DNA of 13,846 nucleotides. It comes from Oscillospiraceae bacterium (GTDB lineage Bacteria > Bacillota > Clostridia > Oscillospirales > Ruminococcaceae). Every line of letters begins with the position of its first letter. Position 1 is the first letter of the stretch. A program made the translations under genes and the position numbers. The stretch covers positions 1 through 13,846 of the forward strand of contig JAIEDJ010000366.1 of NCBI GenBank assembly GCA_029068025.1, written 5' to 3'. Under the pieces are notes generated by a model. The model was not told where the DNA came from, did not search any database, and saw nothing but the letters and a program-made list of their open reading frames with translations. Positions 5,594-12,275 of the stretch are shown here, in pieces.

Positions 5594-6541
5594 ATGAAAG
5601 AGTTTTTAAGCGTACAGAATCTTGTGAAAAATTACGGCGATTTCCGCGCTGTGGACGATCTCAGCTTTTCGGTGAACGAGCGCGAGATATTCGGACTTCT
5701 CGGGCCTAACGGCGCGGGAAAATCCACAACTATGAACGTTATCACGTCGCTTTGCGGCTTTGAAAAGGGCAATGTGACAGTTGACGGCGCGGATATCGTC
5801 AAGGATAAGGAAAAAGCGCGGCGCATTATCGGGATGGTACCGCAGGAGATAGCATTGTATCCGTTCCTGAACGCGGAGGAAAACGTGAAATTCTTCGCGT
5901 CGCTGTACGGATTAAAGGGAAAGGAACTGAATGCTGCAGCGCGGGAGGCATTGGAATTTGTGGGACTTTCCGACCGCGCAAAAATGAAGCCGAAAAAGAT
6001 GTCGGGCGGTATGAGACGGCGGTTGAATATCGCGTGCGGAATAGCCCATCACCCCAAGCTGATAATAATGGACGAACCGACCGTAGGCGTTGACGCGCAG
6101 TCCCGCGAGCACATTCTGGGCTCAATAAAGATCCTGCGCGAGCGCGGCGCGACTGTGATCTACACCTCGCACTATATGAACGAGGTGGAGGATATATGTG
6201 ACAGGATCGCCATCATCGATCACGGAAAATTCGTGGCGTGCGGCACGGAGAGCGAGCTTATTTCGGCGGTGAGCGACAGCAAGGTCTTGAAGATCACAAC
6301 GGAAATAAGATCGGACTTCCCCGTAAAGGAATTGGTTTCCGAATTGTCAAGCCTTCCCGATGTGAAAAAAGCGCGTATCGAGGAGAATGAGATCGCGCTG
6401 GAGATCGGCGCGTCACGCAAGGATCTCACGCTTTATACAGAGCATATTATAAAGCGCGGTCTGCCGATCTGCGGCATAACCTCCGAATCGATGAATCTTG
6501 AGGACGTTTTTATCGCCCTTACCGGAAGGGAGCTTCGGTAA
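5594..6541 (+). CDS. ABC transporter ATP-binding protein (DrrA/LnrL-like)
   Basis: The cytoplasmic ATPase of an ABC-2 type exporter, 315 residues, a usual length for the family. It shows Walker A GPNGAGKST (37-45), Q-loop Gln84, the signature MSGGM (136-140), Walker B LIIMDE (156-161) and H-loop His193. A C-terminal extension of about 90 residues is typical of drug- and antibiotic-export ATPases. An AGGCGG-like ribosome site (5578-5583) lies 10 bases before the ATG. It is the first gene of a five-gene operon, with the first permease starting three bases after its stop. It energises the two permeases that follow; the cargo cannot be read from the sequence. Confidence 0.95.
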   Translation: MKEFLSVQNLVKNYGDFRAVDDLSFSVNEREIFGLLGPNGAGKSTTMNVITSLCGFEKGNVTVDGADIVKDKEKARRIIGMVPQEIALYPFLNAEENVKFFASLYGLKGKELNAAAREALEFVGLSDRAKMKPKKMSGGMRRRLNIACGIAHHPKLIIMDEPTVGVDAQSREHILGSIKILRERGATVIYTSHYMNEVEDICDRIAIIDHGKFVACGTESELISAVSDSKVLKITTEIRSDFPVKELVSELSSLPDVKKARIEENEIALEIGASRKDLTLYTEHIIKRGLPICGITSESMNLEDVFIALTGRELR

Positions 6542-6544
6542 ATC

Positions 6545-7639
6545 ATGCTTAACGTAATTTTAAACGAGATACGCGGCTGCTTCCGAAGCGGCACGACATT
6601 ATTTTTCAGTATTCTGTTCCCGAGCCTTTGCACGTTTTTTCTTGGAACGCTTCTTGAAAACATAGAGGTCTCGGACGATCCCGTCGGCGAGCTGAATATC
6701 GCTTACTGTGTTGAGGACGGCGGTTATTCCGCGGATCCCTTCGAGGAATTTATTTTGTCTCTCGAAAAGGAAAACGTATTGACCGCCGAAAAAGTCTCCG
6801 CTGACGAGCTTGAAAACGCCGCGGAAAAATATTCCGCGGCCGTTAAGCTCAGCGGCTCCGAGATCACGATATACAACGGCTCCAACGCCGTGCAGAACCG
6901 CACCGTAAAGGCGCTGATAGACGGTTACGATCAGACCGCGGCAGCGTATATGACAGTCGCTCTGTCAGACCCTCGGGCGTTAGCCGGCATTGAGCTTTCG
7001 GAGGACAGCTTTGTTCAGCCGCATGATTTCGGCAGAAACCGCACGATGATGGACTATTACGCCGTAGCAATGACGGTGGTGATCATATTCTTCGGTTCGT
7101 GTATCGCGGGAGTAACCTCGTACAGCTCGGAGTATGCCGACAGCACTATACTGCGCCTGAACGCCGCTCCGATAAGCAAAACGGTCGTATATTTCGGGAA
7201 AATAGTCGGATATCTTCCGCTTGTGCTGGTGCAGGTAGGCACGGTAATGATCGTTAGCACGCTGTTCTTCGGAGCGCACTTTTGTGCCACGTTTGCGGAA
7301 AATCTGCTGCTCTTTGTGATGTTTGTGTGCTCTTCGCTTGCAGCGTTGGCGGTGGGGGTTATGTTCAACCTTGTTTTCCCGAAAATGCAGCCTTGGGCTG
7401 TACTTATGCCTATCCTCTGGGTAATGCTTTTCTATTCGGGAGCGTTTCAGAAGGATATGTTGATCAAGGGAGTTTCCGGTTATTTTCCGCCCCGTATCAT
7501 ACTTGACGCGGCGTTCGATCTGACGAGCTTTTCCCGGACGGAAAGAGCGGTGAGCGTCATAGTGTGGTCGCTCGTAATATTCGCGGCGCTGATAATTATC
7601 GGTTGTATCAAAGTCAATTCAAGGAGAAAGAACGCATGA
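6545..7639 (+). CDS. ABC-2 family permease, first subunit
   Basis: A membrane subunit of 364 residues with the standard ABC-2 (PF12698-like) plan. One N-terminal helix (about 17-37) is followed by an extracytoplasmic domain of about 140 residues, then five or six helices from about residue 175 to the end, closing with the basic tail NSRRKNA. It probably pairs with the second permease to form the export channel. Its stop overlaps the next start (ATGA at 7636-7639), which indicates translational coupling. GGAAGGGAG lies 12 bases before the ATG, inside the end of the ATPase gene. Confidence 0.9.
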   Translation: MLNVILNEIRGCFRSGTTLFFSILFPSLCTFFLGTLLENIEVSDDPVGELNIAYCVEDGGYSADPFEEFILSLEKENVLTAEKVSADELENAAEKYSAAVKLSGSEITIYNGSNAVQNRTVKALIDGYDQTAAAYMTVALSDPRALAGIELSEDSFVQPHDFGRNRTMMDYYAVAMTVVIIFFGSCIAGVTSYSSEYADSTILRLNAAPISKTVVYFGKIVGYLPLVLVQVGTVMIVSTLFFGAHFCATFAENLLLFVMFVCSSLAALAVGVMFNLVFPKMQPWAVLMPILWVMLFYSGAFQKDMLIKGVSGYFPPRIILDAAFDLTSFSRTERAVSVIVWSLVIFAALIIIGCIKVNSRRKNA

Positions 7640-8766
7640 GTAAAATATTGTTGATATTTAAAAACAGCATTCTTCGGAATAAGCTGACGCTTTTTCTGTC
7701 GATCGGAACAGCCGTGCTTATGGGGCTTATCTTCTACGGGAAAATAAACGCCGACGGCACGGTGTACGCGTCCGGCACGATAAGCGTGGGCGTTGTTGAC
7801 GATGATAACAGCACGCTTTCGGAGGATCTGTGCAAATATCTTGAGAGCTCGCTCGGAATGGAAATAATTTCGGATGACTATGATTCTTTGTCCGCCCTCT
7901 TGATTGACAGGAGACTTTCTGCTATAATAGAAGTACCGGCAGGATTTGAAGGCTCGGCGATAAGCGGACGGCCCGAAAAGATCTCGATAACCACCCTTGA
8001 CGACTACGAGAATTCGGCGTTTATCGAAGCGTATCTGAATTCGTATATTCGCGGAGTTTCGGTTATAGCACAGGCAGCGGACGGCAGCGCACAGATGTTC
8101 TCGGAAATGCTCTCCTCACAAAGCTCTCCGAACACGATAACGCTTGCCGAAACAAATTCGCAGGTCGACCAACGCGTAAAAACCGCCGACGCATATATTC
8201 TGTCGGTCGGGTTTATGCTTATGATGATCTCGGGAATAACCGTTTTCATCTCCAATCAGATACTCGTTGACAGACAGCTCGGAACTTTTAGCAGAATGAA
8301 ATGCTCGTCGCTCAGGTCCTCGGAATACGTTATTGGAATAAGCCTGTTCGGTGTGATCTGCTGCACCTTGACGAATCTGATCTTTAACGTGTTCGTGTAT
8401 TCGGTGAGCGGGGAAATGCCTGTGCCGTTCGGGGTAGCGTTTTGGGTCGGTGAACTGTTTATGGTGTTTTCCGTGGGACTTGCGATGTTGTTTGCGATGC
8501 TGGTCAGCGATCAGCGTTCGCTTATGACAGTGGGAGTCGGTTACGCGGTTATCGGCAGTATGCTGGGCGGCGCGTGGTTTCCGATAGATTTTGGAACGGG
8601 CTTTGTCGGAAACGTTGCAAAGATCTTCCCGCAATATTGGCTTATGGACTTGCTGAGAAAATACACTGCGGAATTCAACGTCCTTACCAACGTCTGCGTA
8701 CTCGCGCTCTGGGCGGTGTTGGTCTATCTGGTGTCCGCCGTGTTATTTACAAGGAAGAACGCTTGA
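7636..8766 (+). CDS. ABC-2 family permease, second subunit
   Basis: A paralogue of the preceding permease, 376 residues. It has a first helix at about 16-35, an extracytoplasmic region starting near GVVDDDNSTLSEDL and running to about residue 180, and then a membrane block beginning AYILSVGFMLMMISG. It ends FTRKNA, much like its partner's RRKNA. A longer reading frame from a GTG at 7564 is open, but AAGGAG (7621-7626) with 9-base spacing and the ATGA overlap point to ATG 7636. Two permeases with one ATPase suggest a heterodimeric channel, as in LnrLMN. Confidence 0.9.
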   Translation: MSKILLIFKNSILRNKLTLFLSIGTAVLMGLIFYGKINADGTVYASGTISVGVVDDDNSTLSEDLCKYLESSLGMEIISDDYDSLSALLIDRRLSAIIEVPAGFEGSAISGRPEKISITTLDDYENSAFIEAYLNSYIRGVSVIAQAADGSAQMFSEMLSSQSSPNTITLAETNSQVDQRVKTADAYILSVGFMLMMISGITVFISNQILVDRQLGTFSRMKCSSLRSSEYVIGISLFGVICCTLTNLIFNVFVYSVSGEMPVPFGVAFWVGELFMVFSVGLAMLFAMLVSDQRSLMTVGVGYAVIGSMLGGAWFPIDFGTGFVGNVAKIFPQYWLMDLLRKYTAEFNVLTNVCVLALWAVLVYLVSAVLFTRKNA

Positions 8767-8767
8767 A

Positions 8768-9883
8768 ATGAACAAAAACGGTTTATATCTTACATTCAAC
8801 ACTGCCGCGCTGGCGGCGGTCGCGGCAAGAAATATCGCGGCGAACTCGGACGACCTTGCGGTCGTTTCCGCGCTCGCCTTTTGCTGTTTGTTTGTGACGG
8901 ACTATTTGATAAACAAGGTATGCCGCGCAAAGGGCGTAAGGCTGATCTGCGCTCCGCTGGGGATCCTTGGATGTCTGGTGTGCGGAGCGGGGGAGTACTT
9001 CCCGCTGCTGATCATGCTGATCTTCGGTCTTGTTGACCGCTTTGACGCAAGGGAATATTTTTATGGGATATCCGTCTCGGCGGCGCTGCTTTCGGCGCTG
9101 ATATTCACGCCGGATCAATACACGCTTATAACGGCGGTGCTTCTTACCGCCGCGTGGGCGTTCGCGAGGAGCGCCGTGGAACGTGTGGAGTATTTCCGCG
9201 AGTTATCCGAAAAACAGCGGCGGGCTATCTCGGCGCAAAGCGATAGGATCGCTAAGCTGCAGGCGTGGACCTCGACTATCCGCGAGACTGCCGCGCTTGA
9301 GGAGCGCAGCCGCTTTTCAACGCGGATCCACGACAAGCTCGGGCATGGGATATCGGGAAGCATAATACTGCTTGAGGGCGCGAAATTAAAGCTCAAGACC
9401 GATCCGGAGCAGGCGGAAAGATCGCTAGGAACTGCTATCGAAAATCTTCGCGGAAGCGTTGACAGCATACGCGCGGCATTGCGCGAGGAACGCCCGAAGC
9501 ATGGAGCGGCAAGCGTCGCCGAGCTTAAGGAGCTGCTGGATCGGTTCTCGGCGAATTATGGGATCGAGATCGTTTTTTCGATAGAAGGGGATCCCGGGAA
9601 AATATCCGCGCCGATACGGAGCTGCATCAGGGACAATCTTACAGAAGCGCTTACTAACACAATAAAACATTCAAACGCAAGCAGATTCTCATTGAAGATA
9701 TGTATTTACGATAAAATGATACGCGCGGAGTTTTCAGACAACGGAAGCGGCTCTGTGGGCTTTTCCAAGGGCATGGGGCTTGAGGGAATGGAGGACCGAG
9801 CCGTGTTGTGCGGCGGAAAATGCCTGTTTCAATGCGGCGTGACGGGTTTTAAAATAATAAATATTTTTGGGGTGGAGCAATGA
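8768..9883 (+). CDS. DesK/LnrJ-type sensor histidine kinase (HisKA_3)
   Basis: A 371-residue kinase. The N-terminal ~135 residues hold about four or five membrane helices with short loops and no large outer sensor domain, so it probably senses within the membrane or through the ABC permeases. A coiled linker (about 136-175) leads to the HisKA_3 phospho-acceptor region RFSTRIHDKLGHG, with His188. The ATPase domain shows LTEALTNTIKH (291-301), DNGSG (324-328) and GMGLEGM (335-341). It starts one base after the second permease's stop and overlaps the regulator gene by ATGA. It should phosphorylate that regulator. The start is supported by AAGGA 12 bases upstream. Confidence 0.92.
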   Translation: MNKNGLYLTFNTAALAAVAARNIAANSDDLAVVSALAFCCLFVTDYLINKVCRAKGVRLICAPLGILGCLVCGAGEYFPLLIMLIFGLVDRFDAREYFYGISVSAALLSALIFTPDQYTLITAVLLTAAWAFARSAVERVEYFRELSEKQRRAISAQSDRIAKLQAWTSTIRETAALEERSRFSTRIHDKLGHGISGSIILLEGAKLKLKTDPEQAERSLGTAIENLRGSVDSIRAALREERPKHGAASVAELKELLDRFSANYGIEIVFSIEGDPGKISAPIRSCIRDNLTEALTNTIKHSNASRFSLKICIYDKMIRAEFSDNGSGSVGFSKGMGLEGMEDRAVLCGGKCLFQCGVTGFKIINIFGVEQ

Positions 9884-10497
9884 TAAAGGTATTGATAGCA
9901 GACGATGACGCAATAGTGCGCGAGGGCCTGAAGATGATAATCTCCTCGCAGGAGGATATGTGCGTATGCGGCGATGCGGATAACGGTAACACGGCGCTGG
10001 CGCTGGCGCGTGAGCTGCGCCCGGATATTGCGCTGCTGGACATCCGTATGCCCGAGTGTGACGGCATAACGGCGGCAGAGAGTATGCTCGCTGAGGAGCT
10101 TTGTGCGCCGCTTCTGCTTACTACTTTTGATGAGGAGGATTTTATCCTTCGCGCGCTGAAAAGCGAGATATGCGGATATATTCTCAAGAATTCGCCAGCC
10201 GAGCGGATACTGAACGCGATCCGCACCGTGAATTCGGGCGGCACTGTATTTCAGGAGGATATATTAAAATATGTACGTGGGAAAATAAGCCCTCCAAACG
10301 GCGGAGAGATCTTCTCAGAGCTGACATCGCGTGAGATCGAGGTCGTGAGGCTTATTGCCGAGGGGCTGTCTAACCGTCAGATCGCCGAAAAGCTGTTTTT
10401 GTCCAACGGCACGGTGCGCAATCATATAAGCACCATACTCGAAAAAACCGGACTGGAGCATCGAACGCAGATCGCTGTTATGTGGCTGAAAAAATAA
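9880..10497 (+). CDS. NarL/FixJ-family response regulator
   Basis: A 205-residue regulator and last gene of the operon. The receiver domain has the acidic triad Asp8-Asp10, phospho-acceptor Asp54 in ALLDIRMP, Thr81/82 and Lys103. A LuxR-type helix-turn-helix (about 138-200) starts LTSREIEVVRLIAEGLSNRQIAEKL and contains TVRNHISTIL. It is the obvious partner of the kinase it overlaps. It probably binds the TGACA-N2-TGTCA repeat at 5502-5513 and activates its own operon, as is usual for exporter-linked systems of this type; that site assignment is inferred. I see no clear terminator after the stop. Confidence 0.93.
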   Translation: MIKVLIADDDAIVREGLKMIISSQEDMCVCGDADNGNTALALARELRPDIALLDIRMPECDGITAAESMLAEELCAPLLLTTFDEEDFILRALKSEICGYILKNSPAERILNAIRTVNSGGTVFQEDILKYVRGKISPPNGGEIFSELTSREIEVVRLIAEGLSNRQIAEKLFLSNGTVRNHISTILEKTGLEHRTQIAVMWLKK

Positions 10498-10508
10498 GCC
10501 ATAAGATA

Positions 10509-10522
10509 TGTAAACGTTTTAT
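10509..10522 (+). promoter_or_regulatory. cre-like / LacI-family operator candidate
   Basis: TGTAAACGTTTTAT matches the catabolite-responsive element pattern TGWAANCGNTNWCA at every position except the last two, and is centred on the palindrome AAACGTTT. It lies about 115 bases upstream of the promoter for the solute-binding protein. That is far for direct CcpA repression, so confidence is low. Confidence 0.3.
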
Positions 10523-10638
10523 ATTTTATAAGTTTTTGTCATATTATCCAAAAACGCATTAAATATATTATGTATATTGTAAAAATGAACCGAAATTTTA
10601 TTTCAGCCGAAAAAAGTTCCCATTTTTTTAAAAGTATG

Positions 10639-10647
10639 TGATATAAT
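10639..10647 (+). promoter_or_regulatory. Extended -10 promoter for the solute-binding protein gene
   Basis: TGATATAAT is a perfect TATAAT (10642-10647) with the TGn extension. No good -35 box is present; TTCCCA at 10617-10622 is the closest, with a long 19-base spacing. Transcription would start near 10654, giving a leader of about 130 bases. The surrounding gap from 10498 to 10782 is very AT-rich and holds no gene that I can support. Confidence 0.65.
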
Positions 10648-10661
10648 GATAATGGAATTTT

Positions 10662-10725
10662 GGGCTAATATTAATTTTTCGATTTATGTGTGGGTTCATT
10701 TTCGTTCACAAATTTGTATAAGCCC
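10662..10725 (+). promoter_or_regulatory. Imperfect inverted repeat in the solute-binding protein leader
   Basis: The 16 bases at 10662-10677 (starting GGGCTAATA) can pair with 10710-10725 (ending TATAAGCCC), with two mismatches and one wobble. This would close a large loop just downstream of the predicted transcript start. It may be a regulatory leader structure, but most pairs are A.U and it matches no riboswitch that I know. Confidence 0.3.
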
Positions 10726-10782
10726 GAATAAGATATATTGCATTTTATTATTTTTTTATCTTTTAAAGGAGATCTCCAGATT

Positions 10783-12222
10783 ATGAAAATAAAGCGTTTT
10801 CTCAGCGCGGCTGTGGCGGTTCTGTCGCTTACTGCCGTGCTTTCCGGCTGTAATTCGGAAAACAAGGACAATGACAGAGGTCTGAACAAAAACTCTCCTG
10901 TCACAATAACGGTATGGCATTATTATAACGGAGTCCAGCAGACGAGCTTTGACGAGATGGTCAAGGAGTTCAACAACACCGTTGGCATGGAGAAGGGTAT
11001 TATAGTTCAGGCTTCCTCCAAAAACAGCGTGGACGATCTTGCGAAGAGCGTAACGGCGGCACTTAACAAGGAGCCCGGTGCTGATAAGGCTCCCGATATC
11101 TTCGGCTGCTACGCCGACAACGCGTACACCGTCGACAAAATGGGAATGGTTGCAGATCTTTCACAGTATTTCACTGCGGAGGAGCTTGCGGAATACGTTG
11201 ACGGATATATCAACGAAGGCAGATTTGACGCGGGTACGCTGAAGATCTTCCCGACAGCCAAGAGCACCGAGATCATGATGATCAACAGTACGGACTGGCA
11301 GAAGTTCGCGGACGCCGAGGGCGTTACCTACGACGATCTTAAGACTTGGGAGTCGCTGGTCAGCGTTTCGGAGAAGTATTACAACTACACCGACGCGCTC
11401 ACTCCGGACGTTCCGAACGACGGAAAGTCCTTCTTCGGACGCGATTCTGTGGAGAACTATATGCTTATCGGCGCAAAGCAGCTCGGAAGCCCGCTCGTGA
11501 CCGACAGCACTTCTCCCGAGCAGTCGCTTGACAAGGCGGTCGTAAAGCGCCTTTGGGAGAACTACTATGTTCCGTTTGTAAAGGGCTACTTTTCCATGGA
11601 GGGTCGTTTCAGAAGCGACGACGCTAAGACCGGCAAGGTGATCGCGCTCGTATGCTCCACTACGGGAGCGGCTTATTATCCCGATAAGGTAACGCTTAAT
11701 GATGATACCGTTTATCCAATCGAAAACGTTGTTCTGCCGATACCGAATTTTGAGGGCACGGAGGCTTATGCCGTTCAGCAGGGCGCGGGAATGTCCGTAA
11801 TAAAGTCCGATGAAAAGACGGAGTATGCCTGCGCGGTATTCCTCAAGTGGTTTACCGAAGCGGAAAGAAATATCGGCTTTGCCGTAAATTCGGGTTATCT
11901 GCCCGTTAAGAAAGCGGCGAACTCCGCGTCTGAGCTGGATAAGGTCGCTTCCTCCATAGACAGCACTATGCGCAATACCCTTGTTACCGCTATGAACGAG
12001 GCAAACTCCTATAATTTTTACGCCGCTAAGCCGTTCGAAAAGTCGGCGGCGTTCAGAAGCGCGCTCAAGAACTATATGGAATCCACCACCAAGAACGATT
12101 ACGCGGCGGCCGCCGCCAGAATAGCGGGCGGCGAGGATCGCGGCGCTGTCCTCTCGGAGTACACCGACGACGCGGCGTTTGAAAAATGGTTTAAGGGGCT
12201 GGAGACGGCTCTTGCGGTATGA
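10783..12222 (+). CDS. Lipoprotein solute-binding protein of an ABC importer (SBP family 1)
   Basis: A 479-residue extracellular solute-binding lipoprotein. The signal peptide MKIKRF plus a hydrophobic core ends in the lipobox VLSGC, with Cys23 as the lipidated residue. The mature protein starts with an Asn/Asp-rich linker, then TITVWHYYNG, typical of family 1 (sugar-type) binding proteins, followed by DEMVKEFNN and, near the C-terminus, FLKWFTEAERNIGFAVNSGYLPV. AAAGGAG (10765-10771) lies 11 bases before the ATG; the frame is open further upstream, but a start there would spoil the signal peptide. No importer permeases follow. Instead a membrane sensor starts 53 bases downstream, so this protein may deliver a ligand signal, an importer cargo, or both. 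Substrate unknown. Confidence 0.9.
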   Translation: MKIKRFLSAAVAVLSLTAVLSGCNSENKDNDRGLNKNSPVTITVWHYYNGVQQTSFDEMVKEFNNTVGMEKGIIVQASSKNSVDDLAKSVTAALNKEPGADKAPDIFGCYADNAYTVDKMGMVADLSQYFTAEELAEYVDGYINEGRFDAGTLKIFPTAKSTEIMMINSTDWQKFADAEGVTYDDLKTWESLVSVSEKYYNYTDALTPDVPNDGKSFFGRDSVENYMLIGAKQLGSPLVTDSTSPEQSLDKAVVKRLWENYYVPFVKGYFSMEGRFRSDDAKTGKVIALVCSTTGAAYYPDKVTLNDDTVYPIENVVLPIPNFEGTEAYAVQQGAGMSVIKSDEKTEYACAVFLKWFTEAERNIGFAVNSGYLPVKKAANSASELDKVASSIDSTMRNTLVTAMNEANSYNFYAAKPFEKSAAFRSALKNYMESTTKNDYAAAAARIAGGEDRGAVLSEYTDDAAFEKWFKGLETALAV

Positions 12223-12261
12223 TCCGCGCGACGATTTGACAGCGAATCAGATCGTTTTGAC

Positions 12262-12268
12262 AGGGGGG
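12262..12268 (+). promoter_or_regulatory. Ribosome binding site deciding a TTG start
   Basis: AGGGGGG lies 7 bases before TTG at 12276. An in-frame TGA at 12258-12260 rules out any earlier start. The next in-frame candidates, a TTG at codon 14 and an ATG at codon 18, lack a comparable site and would cut into the basic stretch before the first membrane helix. Confidence 0.7.
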
Positions 12269-12275
12269 AAGGTTT

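Noticed and set aside
10498..10640. Intrinsic terminator after the NarL-type regulator
   Set aside because: The region is AT-rich with T runs, but I found no stem of useful length before any of them.
12235..12263. Two TTTGACAG words 21 bases apart before the TTG-started sensor
   Set aside because: Both contain TTGACA, but neither has a -10 box at 16-18 bases. The spacing is suggestive of two helical turns, but the words are too short to claim an operator.
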